DNA from: an uncultured Sulfurovum sp.
GTDB lineage: Bacteria > Campylobacterota > Campylobacteria > Campylobacterales > Sulfurovaceae
DNA: 64,000 bases
Direction: 5' to 3'
Assembly (NCBI GenBank): GCA_902727915.1
Contig: CACVAU010000042.1
Coordinates: 48,440-112,439 of the forward strand
The notes below the pieces were generated by a model that saw only the letters and a program-made list of their open reading frames with translations, had not been told where the DNA came from and did no database searches. A program made the translations under genes and the position numbers. Shown piece after piece: positions 43,710 through 52,646 of this stretch. How positions within the stretch are numbered: position 1 is the first letter of the stretch; every line of letters begins with the position of its first letter.

Positions 43710-45785
43710 TTAGTTGTTTTTATAAGTTATATAGGCATCCCTCATTCTTTCAAGATTCCCTTTAATATAGTTAGCATTTAAACGATCTCTATCTAAGTAA
43801 GTATTCACTAATTCAAAGTCTGATTGTGGATTAATTCCTCCATAAGGTCTTTGAATATTTCCTCCACTTGCTTCTTGTAATGATGTTCTAAGCTTATGGC
43901 TAAAGTCACTTTTCCCTTTAACTTGAACAATTTTAGAATTATAAAGTTTACGGGTTGTTAATGGAATGCTAACACGAACTCCAGCATATTTATAGCCTAC
44001 AGCTTGTGCATAAAGTGATACAGCTGTTTGATCAAAAAATCGTTTAAATTCAAGGGTTGTTCCTCTATCTTGATTCCAATATTGACCATAGGTTAGTTCT
44101 GTAAAAAGATTGAGTGGTTGATAAAAGTAACGATAAGAAGCTAAGTAGATATTTTTATCATCATCAATAGTTTTGTCCCTATGTTCAAAATAACCTGTTT
44201 TTAAACCTAAACCATGTTCTCCTGAACTATTAGTGATATTTGTTTGATTTAAAACACCATAATAGTCACTTTGAAATTGTCCAGCCGAAAAAGTATTGAG
44301 TAATGCATCATATTTAACAGTTTGATGTGCCATGACTGTAGCTAAGTGATTATTTAGTCTTTCAGCATGACGTATTCCATAAACTTTATTGTTTTCAAAA
44401 TTCTCACTGTGAGCAAGAGGCGTTTCATATAGAGCAGAAAGAACCAGTCCATCATAAACAGGCATGTAGATATTAGTCCGTAAAGTTGTTAAGTAGTCAA
44501 AAGCACCAACTTCTGTTCCTACCAAAGTTATAAATCCAGGTGAAAGTTCAATACGTGGTTTAAAGAAACTACTATTTTGGGGTTTAATAGAGATAAATTG
44601 CACTTTTTTTTCATTGAAATCACGTGAAAATACTAAATTATTCTTTAGTTTTTGACTGTTTAGAGGATTAGGGTTTTTTAAATAGTTTTGAAAAGTTTTG
44701 CTTTCTCCACTTACTGTAATGGTTTGAAGATTATTTTTTAGTAAAGTCACAATATAGTGCTTGTTTTTTGGATAGCTATTGCTAATATTCCCTATAACAT
44801 AACCTAAGGCATCTAAATCAGTATGATCAAACATACTGTTTTCAAATTTTACATAAATACTCTTTTTATATTCTCCAACTTGTACATTTTCAAAACCAAA
44901 TTTAACGAGTTGTTGCTGGATATTTTTTAATAAATGACCAGCGTTATTTGTAGTATTCTTTTGAACTTCGATTACTGGAGTAGGGGTTATACTGTTTTCT
45001 ATTGTTGAAATGCTACTATTTGTATTTGATTTTTTTTCATTATAAGGAATGTTTGTTGTATTTTTCGCGAAAAGAGGTACCGTTAAATTAATAGCTACAT
45101 GAGTTTGTGCCTCTGTTAGGTTTTGAGCTAAAGTAGCTTCTAGTTTAACAGATGAGAGTAGACTTTTAGGAACGGCCATACGAATAGCAGCATGGTTTTC
45201 TTCTCCATCATGTTCTGCCATTACTGAGAACCAATCGGTTACTTTGGCTTCTACTCCTCCGAAGATTCCATCCATGCGTTTACCAAGTTTCGTATTTTCT
45301 CCATGTTCTCTATTAATATTATCTCCACTTTTCCCATAACCTAATGAAGCTCGTAAAAACCAAAGCTCTTTATCAGCTACAATATAAGTATTATCATAGT
45401 AGTTGGCTTCTCCCCCTAAATCCTGCGCTCCAACAGCGATATTAGGTAAAAATTTATGATAATAAGGAATTTGAATTTTAATATTTGCAGCAAGATCACG
45501 AGCAAACCCTGGTGCCTCTACTAGTCTTCCAACAAATTCAGATGATGATAGAAAGCCTATTCCTGCTATATAGTTTTCTTCAAAGTTATAAGGTGTATTA
45601 TAGTTGTAGCCACGTAAGTGATTGTCAAATTGAGTATTAAACTGAAGTTGTGCATCTCCTTCTCTTATAACTTGAGCATTTGGAGTGTTAATAAGTCCTG
45701 TGAAACCCTGTGAGGAGAGAGTGCTTGAAAAATCGTTAGCACTTAATAGAGTCGATGATAGAATCAGAAGAGTAGATGTACGCAT
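43710..45785 (-). CDS. YjbH-family outer-membrane polysaccharide protein
   Basis: 691 aa with a signal peptide (about 1-16). The opening SSQGFTGLINTPNAQ is the hallmark of the YjbH family, and two barrel-like regions (about 20-235 and 395-690) flank a periplasmic linker with a small alpha/beta domain (about 270-390, KFGFENVQVGEYKKSIYVKF). YjbH proteins are thought to take part in export of exopolysaccharide through the outer membrane. The last gene of the minus-strand locus, 20 bp after the DUF1972 glycosyltransferase. Confidence 0.87.
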   Translation of the reverse strand: MRTSTLLILSSTLLSANDFSSTLSSQGFTGLINTPNAQVIREGDAQLQFNTQFDNHLRGYNYNTPYNFEENYIAGIGFLSSSEFVGRLVEAPGFARDLAANIKIQIPYYHKFLPNIAVGAQDLGGEANYYDNTYIVADKELWFLRASLGYGKSGDNINREHGENTKLGKRMDGIFGGVEAKVTDWFSVMAEHDGEENHAAIRMAVPKSLLSSVKLEATLAQNLTEAQTHVAINLTVPLFAKNTTNIPYNEKKSNTNSSISTIENSITPTPVIEVQKNTTNNAGHLLKNIQQQLVKFGFENVQVGEYKKSIYVKFENSMFDHTDLDALGYVIGNISNSYPKNKHYIVTLLKNNLQTITVSGESKTFQNYLKNPNPLNSQKLKNNLVFSRDFNEKKVQFISIKPQNSSFFKPRIELSPGFITLVGTEVGAFDYLTTLRTNIYMPVYDGLVLSALYETPLAHSENFENNKVYGIRHAERLNNHLATVMAHQTVKYDALLNTFSAGQFQSDYYGVLNQTNITNSSGEHGLGLKTGYFEHRDKTIDDDKNIYLASYRYFYQPLNLFTELTYGQYWNQDRGTTLEFKRFFDQTAVSLYAQAVGYKYAGVRVSIPLTTRKLYNSKIVQVKGKSDFSHKLRTSLQEASGGNIQRPYGGINPQSDFELVNTYLDRDRLNANYIKGNLERMRDAYITYKNN

Positions 45786-45805
45786 TTTAGTCCTTTTTTA
45801 TGTAG

Positions 45806-46894
45806 TTAACTAGAAAAGCTTAACAAAAACTTTTCATACTTTTCAATAATAATATCCCACTGGTAGATGCTATTTACTTTTTCGATATTATTTTCTATAT
45901 ATGAATCATATGCTAATTTATGAATACTATTTAAATAGTTAGATACATCATCAGAGTTTCTAAAATAAAAAGCATCTGAACCTAAAATAGCTGAGTTGAA
46001 TTCATTTTGATTTGCACATATTAATGCTTTAGAACCCATTGCTTCTAATAAAGAAGGGTTTGTCCCACCCACTGTATGTCCATGAAAATAGAGGTTAGAA
46101 AAGTTTCTAAGATTATTAAGTATATTTATATCATAAATTGCACCTACAAAAACAATATTTTGATAATTTTTAAATTTCTCTTTTAAATACTCTCCATATT
46201 TTGTTTCATGTTTTCCTATAACTAAAAAAGGTCTTTTGACTTTAGCCATTGAGACTCCATCTAGTATTATCTCTATACTGTTTTCAGGCTCTAGCCTTGC
46301 TATTAACATATCAAAGTCATGTTTTTTTATATCATAAGTATCTAAAATCTTTTCATCATAGTTTTCAACTACATACGAGCCATAAGGAATATAAATAGAA
46401 TCTTTATTATATTTCTCTTTTAAATAGTTTTGAATACCAATAGAGTCACTTATCAGGTGATCACTTTTGTTAGCAGCGAGTGATTCTGCCCATTCTAAGA
46501 ACTTTTGTACTTTAGTACTATATTTGCTTCTCTTCCATTCTAAGCCATCCATGTTTGTTACTATAATAGAGTTTTTAGGATGTAAATCAAAAAATATTGA
46601 ACTACTGGTGTACCCTAGTTGTAAAATAATATCAAAGTTATTTTTTCTTGTATCTTTAATACATAATAAATCATAAATAAATTGTCCAGCTGTACCTATT
46701 TTATTTTCAGGGTCATAAATATGTTTTATCTTTACACCATTATAAGCATCTTTTTGATAAGGGTGGGTATGTGAATTATATACGGTGACATCATATCCTC
46801 GTTTGATTAAACCTACACTCAAATATTCTGCAAATTGTTCAAACCCTCCGTAGTGGTTTGGTATTCCTCTTGTGCCTAGTATTGCTATTTTCAT
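45806..46894 (-). CDS. DUF1972 / GT4 glycosyltransferase, possible rhamnosyltransferase
   Basis: 362 aa. The N-terminal DUF1972 block is AILGTRGIPNHYGGFEQFAEYL and the GT4 domain has ARLEPENSIEIILDG and FHGHTVGGTNPSLLEAMG (EX7E-type donor site). Characterised relatives such as pneumococcal WchF are rhamnosyltransferases, which would suit the rml genes of this locus; the acceptor is unknown. The gene overlaps the polymerase by 56 bp, so the ends are closely coupled. Confidence 0.85.
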   Translation of the reverse strand: MKIAILGTRGIPNHYGGFEQFAEYLSVGLIKRGYDVTVYNSHTHPYQKDAYNGVKIKHIYDPENKIGTAGQFIYDLLCIKDTRKNNFDIILQLGYTSSSIFFDLHPKNSIIVTNMDGLEWKRSKYSTKVQKFLEWAESLAANKSDHLISDSIGIQNYLKEKYNKDSIYIPYGSYVVENYDEKILDTYDIKKHDFDMLIARLEPENSIEIILDGVSMAKVKRPFLVIGKHETKYGEYLKEKFKNYQNIVFVGAIYDINILNNLRNFSNLYFHGHTVGGTNPSLLEAMGSKALICANQNEFNSAILGSDAFYFRNSDDVSNYLNSIHKLAYDSYIENNIEKVNSIYQWDIIIEKYEKFLLSFSS

Positions 46895-48320
46895 TATCTT
46901 CCTTTCTAATTTGAGCTGTAATTACAAATATTAAAAATATTAAAGCAGTTACTTGATGTTTATATGTATTCGCATTACTAAAAGCAGCAAAAAACAAACT
47001 TAGTGGTATGATTCCCCAGATATATTTATTAGTATTATAATAAAGCTTTTCTTTTAATAAAAGAAAAGCTGGCTGTAAAATTAATAGGTATATCATAACT
47101 GGACCTATTAGTACTCCAAACATGGATATATATGATAAGAAATCATTATGTGGGTCAATTAATACATTATATGGGAATCCATAATCCATTTTATAAAAAT
47201 TCCAACGACCCGAACCTATACCTAAAAAAGGGTTTTCAATTATCATATTATATGAAGTTTCGAATAGTAAAAACCTAGTAAATATGGAACTTGTATGTAA
47301 GTTTGTTTCAAGTCCCTCTGAATTAATACTGTTGAAAAAGTTCATATAAACTTCTTGTGATAAAATTATGTTATAAATAATAGGGATAAGGGCTAAGTAT
47401 AGTATAATTATTAAAGTTAAATGTATTATACTTTTCTTTCTAATTAAATTTATTATGATAATAATATTAACTATAAATAATAAGGTGAATAAAGCCATTT
47501 TTGTTTGAGTTAAAACTACTATACTAATAGCTAAGAGAATCACAACAAGTTTGAATACTTTATGAATCTTGAGATATGAACCTAAAAAAATATAAAAAAG
47601 AGCAATTGCACTCATAAGGTTACCAAATACATTTATTGCTAAAGTTCCACTTGCTAATCTATCAAACCCATGAATTTTTGTATTAAGTAGTGCTTCAAAG
47701 AAAAGAAAAAAAACACTTAGTCCTATACCATAGATTATCTTTTTTTTTCGAGTATTATTTATATGAATAAAAGAAAAAAATATTATCATTAATAGAGCAT
47801 AACGTATGACATAATTTCCGATTGACAGTAAATAAATATCAACTAAAGTTATTGATTTAAAAATTAAAATTAAAATATAATAACTTGTTAACAAAAGTAT
47901 CAAATAGGATGAGTTTTTCCCTAGGTTAAATCGATAATTACTTTGATTTTTAGAAAAAAGAGCTAAACCAAATAAGAGATATATGTCAATATGTGTAAAA
48001 ATAGAAAATGTAGATGCATTTTTTTCATTCAAAGGACTAAAATAAAAAGAAGGGAATAAGTCATTAATGACATTTGGAAATGCAATAAGAATAATTGGTA
48101 GAAATAAAAAATAAAACTCTTTTTTAAATAAAGTTAAAATAATTATAGTTAAAAATAAGCATAAACTAATTATTGATAATGGATTAACATTGATAAAAAC
48201 AAACATTGAAGAGTCTATTCCTAGAAAAACTGTTAATATATTCTGGAAATATATGAAAGTTAAAAATAAGATTCCTATTTCAATAGTATTTTTATTTTTT
48301 ATACGCATACTAAAAGCCAT
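46839..48320 (-). CDS. O-antigen/capsule polymerase-like membrane protein (Wzy-like)
   Basis: 493 aa with about 11-12 membrane segments and a central periplasmic loop (about 320-385) that ends in FLGIGSGRWNFYKM and PHNDFLSYISMFG, the G-G-W / PH-N-D motif of the Wzy_C (O-antigen ligase/polymerase) family. It could be the Wzy polymerase or a WaaL-type ligase; the presence of a Wzx flippase in the locus favours Wzy. Very A+T-rich. The 190 bp upstream (48321-48512) hold no gene. Confidence 0.78.
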   Translation of the reverse strand: MAFSMRIKNKNTIEIGILFLTFIYFQNILTVFLGIDSSMFVFINVNPLSIISLCLFLTIIILTLFKKEFYFLFLPIILIAFPNVINDLFPSFYFSPLNEKNASTFSIFTHIDIYLLFGLALFSKNQSNYRFNLGKNSSYLILLLTSYYILILIFKSITLVDIYLLSIGNYVIRYALLMIIFFSFIHINNTRKKKIIYGIGLSVFFLFFEALLNTKIHGFDRLASGTLAINVFGNLMSAIALFYIFLGSYLKIHKVFKLVVILLAISIVVLTQTKMALFTLLFIVNIIIIINLIRKKSIIHLTLIIILYLALIPIIYNIILSQEVYMNFFNSINSEGLETNLHTSSIFTRFLLFETSYNMIIENPFLGIGSGRWNFYKMDYGFPYNVLIDPHNDFLSYISMFGVLIGPVMIYLLILQPAFLLLKEKLYYNTNKYIWGIIPLSLFFAAFSNANTYKHQVTALIFLIFVITAQIRKEDNENSNTRHKRNTKPLRRV

Positions 48321-48512
48321 AATGTAATTATATAAGTAAATTTATTTAGTATCAATTAGGTATCCTATATATAGTTAATTTTGTAAATCTACTAAGTATT
48401 AATAATATAGCTTCTTTTTTTATGAAGTTTTTATTAATTTTAGATGTTAGAGAGATAGTACATATTATTATATAATAATTATTTATGAAAGAGGGATAAG
48501 TGTGTACCATTA

Positions 48513-49493
48513 TTAGATCTTATTATTGTTTTTTAAAATTTGTATATTTAATTCATTGAAAATATTTAAATATATATTAATATACTTTGTTTCAATATAT
48601 GTATTTAATGAAAAAGAAAAACATTCTATATCATTAAATAGTAATTTTAAATTAACTAATGCTGAACTTGCTACAGCAAAAACATATCTAATATGAAATT
48701 CTTCAATAATTGTTTCTATAGGTTTTCTTGTATTGAGTACTTCAATAGTAAGTTTTTCTTTTAGAGCTAAATAAAATAGATCATTATTTAGTTCACATCT
48801 TGGATGTGGTTTATAATAAATTTTATTTTTATTTTTAAACCTTTTATAAAAACTATCATCTAAAGAAATTTTCTTTTTCTGATTTGCATGTCCTAAAATA
48901 ATTGAATTGTTACCATTTATTTTTTGATATTGTGGAAATTTTATATCTTTTAAAACCTGATTATTACTACAGGGTGTTAGTCTAGATAAGTGGGAGTAAA
49001 CATAGAGTATATTATTAAATGGGTTATTGATTGAACCATGAATTACTGTATAATCTAACCCAAGTAATTTCGAGAGAATTTTTTTCTTTAAGCTTTCAAA
49101 ATTTAAATAAGTAATTTTATATTCATTAAAAGTTAACATACCATCTGGAAAACTTGAAAATATTATATGTTTATGCTTTTTATATCTATTATAGATATGA
49201 TTAGTAAGAATATTTAAAAAATGTGCAACAAATATTTCTATATCTGAATATTGTTCTTCAATATCTATTAAAAAGTTATTAATCATTCTTTTTCTATTAA
49301 AACTTATAGACTTTAATCCATTAATTTTTTCTAAAGTAAGTATTCTTTTTTTATTAAAATTGTTAAACTCCTTAGCTTCAGTTGTAGTGATAATAAAATA
49401 GTTTTTGTATTGATATTGTTTAATAATTTGTTTTATAAAAAAGTTTTGACCACTTGTAAAAGTTATAAATAAAAAAGCTTTTTCTTGATTCAT
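48513..49493 (-). CDS. Sialyltransferase-like glycosyltransferase (GT52/polysialyltransferase type)
   Basis: 326 aa. The N terminus FLFITFTSGQNFFIKQII and a C-terminal block KIYYKPHPRCELN followed by IRYVFAVASSALVNLKL resemble GT-B sialyltransferases that bind CMP-sugars through a KPHP and a later SSxL-type motif. It would attach a nonulosonic acid. A CMP-nonulosonate enzyme is encoded two genes away, so the context fits. The start overlaps the flippase gene by 4 bp. Identity at this level is tentative. Confidence 0.5.
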   Translation of the reverse strand: MNQEKAFLFITFTSGQNFFIKQIIKQYQYKNYFIITTTEAKEFNNFNKKRILTLEKINGLKSISFNRKRMINNFLIDIEEQYSDIEIFVAHFLNILTNHIYNRYKKHKHIIFSSFPDGMLTFNEYKITYLNFESLKKKILSKLLGLDYTVIHGSINNPFNNILYVYSHLSRLTPCSNNQVLKDIKFPQYQKINGNNSIILGHANQKKKISLDDSFYKRFKNKNKIYYKPHPRCELNNDLFYLALKEKLTIEVLNTRKPIETIIEEFHIRYVFAVASSALVNLKLLFNDIECFSFSLNTYIETKYINIYLNIFNELNIQILKNNNKI

Positions 49494-50713
49494 ACATGAC
49501 CTTTGTGTTTAAATAGATGAATAGTACTGAATCTTATAGCAATCACATTAAATAAAATTGAAAAAAATGTACTATATGCAACAAAATATAGAGGATAGGC
49601 ATTAGATAAGAAATAAATATTTAATAAAATATTGATAATAAATGAAATAAACATGATATACATGTATTTTTTCTGATTTCCACTTGCTGTCAAATAGGTT
49701 GTATATAAAGAGAATGGATATATTACTGTTGTTATTAAAAAAATAAAAATTATAGAGGATGCAGATGAAAATTTTGGAAATAAATCAAATAAATAAAATT
49801 TAATTATAAGAAAAATAAAAATAGATGAAATAACTACTAATAGGCTGCTATACCATTGTTGTAATTTCGATAATTTAATGATTTCATCAAAGTTGTTTTT
49901 AGCATAAGACTTTATAATACGGGGATAAAAAATAGTATTTACTAATGTAATTAAAACCATGTTTATTTTAAAAAATAAACTTGCAAAGGCATATATTCCT
50001 ACATCTTCTATTCCATAATATTCTTTTATTAAAAATCTATCAACTCCTAAGAGTAAACTGTAGAGTATCCCAGCTATTAATAATGGCATACCTATCATTA
50101 TTAGTTCAATAAATACTTTTGGATTATAATGAATTTTTATAAGAAATTTATATTTATGAGTTATAGTAAGGATTACTATAGCGATAATGTTGGATAAGGA
50201 TAAAGATAAGAAAACATTTTTAAAGTCAAAATAAATAAAATTTAAAATTATAAAGAATAATATTATTGCTTGAAACAAATATGCTAGTCCTAATGTTTTA
50301 TAATCATTGTATGATCTAGCTATTATTCTCATAATTAATAGAATATAGTTTGAAATTAAATAGAGTGAAAATAAAATTATATGGTTTTTGATATAAAATT
50401 TATCTAAGAGAAAAGATAAAATAAAATAAATAAATACTATATATAGTATGCTAATCCAAATTATAGAATATAGAGCTTCTATTTTATATTTATCATCTTT
50501 AGCTATATTGTAAGGTAGGTTTATAGAAAAACCATTACTTACTCCCAAAGTTAATATATTTGAGTATAATGCGATTAAGAGTAAAAGTGATATTTCTCCC
50601 CATTGAGTTAGAGATAAGAACTTTGAAACTATGAATAAAAAAATAAAGTAAGAAAAATTATAAAATAAATAACTTATTGAGTAATAGTATTTTATATTTA
50701 TTTTTGTAAACAA
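49490..50713 (-). CDS. Wzx-type polysaccharide flippase (MATE/MOP superfamily)
   Basis: 407 aa with about 12 membrane segments and few charges between them. The pattern of an N-terminal SYLFYNFSYFIFLFIVSKFL, a central GVDRFLIKEYYGIEDVGIYA and a PFSLYTTYLTASGNQKKYM block is typical of PST/Wzx proteins (GVDRF- and YYG-type motif). It flips lipid-linked repeats to the periplasmic face. It overlaps the GT2 fusion gene by 16 bp and the next gene by 4 bp. Very A+T-rich. Confidence 0.87.
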   Translation of the reverse strand: MFTKINIKYYYSISYLFYNFSYFIFLFIVSKFLSLTQWGEISLLLLIALYSNILTLGVSNGFSINLPYNIAKDDKYKIEALYSIIWISILYIVFIYFILSFLLDKFYIKNHIILFSLYLISNYILLIMRIIARSYNDYKTLGLAYLFQAIILFFIILNFIYFDFKNVFLSLSLSNIIAIVILTITHKYKFLIKIHYNPKVFIELIMIGMPLLIAGILYSLLLGVDRFLIKEYYGIEDVGIYAFASLFFKINMVLITLVNTIFYPRIIKSYAKNNFDEIIKLSKLQQWYSSLLVVISSIFIFLIIKFYLFDLFPKFSSASSIIFIFLITTVIYPFSLYTTYLTASGNQKKYMYIMFISFIINILLNIYFLSNAYPLYFVAYSTFFSILFNVIAIRFSTIHLFKHKGHV

Positions 50714-52056
50714 TTTACTATCTTTAAATCAATTTCATTTTCAACTTTTAGTGAAGATATTTTATCAAACATTACATGTCCTATTTTATCTCCAAATAAT
50801 TTTTTAGATTCTAAATATAATTTTGTATTAATTAGATTAAATCCTTTTATTTTAGTGTACACTTCCTCTTTTTCATATTGTATACCTGAAAAGTCATTGT
50901 TAATACAATACAAGCTATGTCCAGAATGTTTAAAATATAAGGTATCTTCTTTTTTTACTCCTATAATATTATGTAGATTAAATATTTCCATTAATCCAAT
51001 AGAAGAATTTATAATAAATTCTTCTATTAATGGTAGATCGACAGAAAGTAAAAAGAAATATTTACTTTTTAATAGAACTTCAGATTCTCTTAATAACTCA
51101 TCTATTGTAAGTTGAAGAGGTTGAGTTGTATGTGCATATACTTTAGGTCGAAGATACACTTCTACTTTATCATTATATTTTAAACTAATATAATCTTTAA
51201 TTTTGGGGTCAATTGTTGAGATAATGACATGACTAACATTTTTACAATTTAAAGAAAAATCAATTTTATGTTCAAGATATGTTTTATTATTAATTTTTTG
51301 AAAAGGGATACCTTTATTATAGGTTTCTCTTATTGGTATAATTACTACAGACTTTTCTAATTCATGATATTTTTTTGCATGATTAATTAGAATTTTACTT
51401 CTAGTACTAAGTAGTTTATTTTCATTTGATGTTAAATTTTCACCATGCATTCTATATTTAAAAATACTTTGATTTACATTTTTTATTTTAAATCTTTTAA
51501 TAAATCTTAACCATAATTCATAGCCATCTTGTCGTGTTAAACTTTCATCATAACCTCCTAACTCTTGGAGAAACTCTGTTTTAAACATAGTACAAGCACC
51601 ATGTGCTGGTTGATCTAAGAGTGATACTTCATTTTCAAAGTCAAATCTTTTTTGTTCAAATATAATATTATTATATTCATCTATTACATACCAGTTACCA
51701 AAGATCATACCTAATGAAGAATCTTTTTTAAATTCATTGATAAATATTTCTAATGAGTTTTCAAGTAAAATATCATCTGCATCAAGACGCATTATATATT
51801 TTCCATTCGCTAAATCAAGAGCTTTATTATTACTTTTTGTTAGTCCTAGGTTTTGTTGATAAATAATTTTAATTTTATCATAACTAAGGTATTGATTTAT
51901 AATTTTTTTTGAATTGTCTGTTGAACCATCATCAATAATTAATATTTCAAAGTCTTGAAAACTCTGTTTTAATACACTTTCGATAGCTTGTTGAATATAT
52001 TTTCCATAATTATAGTTTGTAATATATATTGTAATTAATGGTGAAGAATTTATCAT
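50698..52056 (-). CDS. GT2 glycosyltransferase fused to a CMP-sugar synthetase (NeuA)-like domain
   Basis: 452 aa. Residues about 5-225 form a GT-A family 2 glycosyltransferase with TIYITNYNYGKYIQQAIESV, LIIDDGSTDNS and MRLDADD (DXD). Residues about 234-450 resemble a cytidylyltransferase of the NeuA/CMP-NeuAc synthetase type, starting VVIIPIRETYNKGIPFQKI and continuing YLEHKIDFSLNCK. The nucleotide loop, normally IPARGGSKGIPRKN, has lost the Gly-Gly-Ser, so activity of this half is uncertain. The upstream acyltransferase gene ends 2 bp before it. A fusion of transferase and sugar activation is uncommon. Confidence 0.7.
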   Translation of the reverse strand: MINSSPLITIYITNYNYGKYIQQAIESVLKQSFQDFEILIIDDGSTDNSKKIINQYLSYDKIKIIYQQNLGLTKSNNKALDLANGKYIMRLDADDILLENSLEIFINEFKKDSSLGMIFGNWYVIDEYNNIIFEQKRFDFENEVSLLDQPAHGACTMFKTEFLQELGGYDESLTRQDGYELWLRFIKRFKIKNVNQSIFKYRMHGENLTSNENKLLSTRSKILINHAKKYHELEKSVVIIPIRETYNKGIPFQKINNKTYLEHKIDFSLNCKNVSHVIISTIDPKIKDYISLKYNDKVEVYLRPKVYAHTTQPLQLTIDELLRESEVLLKSKYFFLLSVDLPLIEEFIINSSIGLMEIFNLHNIIGVKKEDTLYFKHSGHSLYCINNDFSGIQYEKEEVYTKIKGFNLINTKLYLESKKLFGDKIGHVMFDKISSLKVENEIDLKIVNCLQK

Positions 52057-52058
52057 AA

Positions 52059-52646
52059 TTAAGTCCTAGTTTTTAAGTAAGTAGCAGGAATTCCTGCTAC
52101 AATTGTATTCTTATCAATATTTTTAGTTACAACAGAATTACTTCCTACAATTGAACCATTTAAAATTTTGATTCCAGGCATAATAACAACATGTGTTCCT
52201 AGCCATACATCATCACCCATGATAATAGGCGAATGATCAAATCCTTGATCTTGTATATTCATACCTTGTCGATGTTTATGCATACTTGTCTGTAGATATA
52301 CAAAACCTGATATCAAACAGTTTCTACCTATACTAAGGCTATCTCCAGCATTGATAACAGTAAAGTATCCAATTTTTGTTCTATCTCCAATGTTAACGGT
52401 AGCATTGTTAGAGGCAATGATACGAACTCCATTATCAAGCTTAATATTTTTGTTTAAGAAAACTTTAGCATTTTTATGAACACGAATTTCTACATCAGAT
52501 TTGATTATAGAATTGTCTTCAATTACTAGTAGTCCCTGTTCCGTTATATTGATTTTAACAAAAATTGAAAGTTTTATATTTTTACCTATTTTAATTTTTT
52601 TTCTAAATTTAAGTTTTAAAAAAAATAGATGAAGAATATTTATCAT
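52059..52646 (-). CDS. Left-handed beta-helix acyltransferase (O-acetyltransferase type)
   Basis: 195 aa with the hexapeptide-repeat fold (runs such as IGDRTKIGYFTVINAGDSLSI) and the terminal block VWLGTHVVIMPGIKIL and VVTKNIDKNTIVAGIPATYL typical of the maa/LbetaH acetyltransferase family. Probably O-acetylates a sugar of the repeat with acetyl-CoA. It starts within the last 4 bases of the SpsF-NeuB gene, so it is co-translated. Confidence 0.85.
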   Translation of the reverse strand: MINILHLFFLKLKFRKKIKIGKNIKLSIFVKINITEQGLLVIEDNSIIKSDVEIRVHKNAKVFLNKNIKLDNGVRIIASNNATVNIGDRTKIGYFTVINAGDSLSIGRNCLISGFVYLQTSMHKHRQGMNIQDQGFDHSPIIMGDDVWLGTHVVIMPGIKILNGSIVGSNSVVTKNIDKNTIVAGIPATYLKTRT

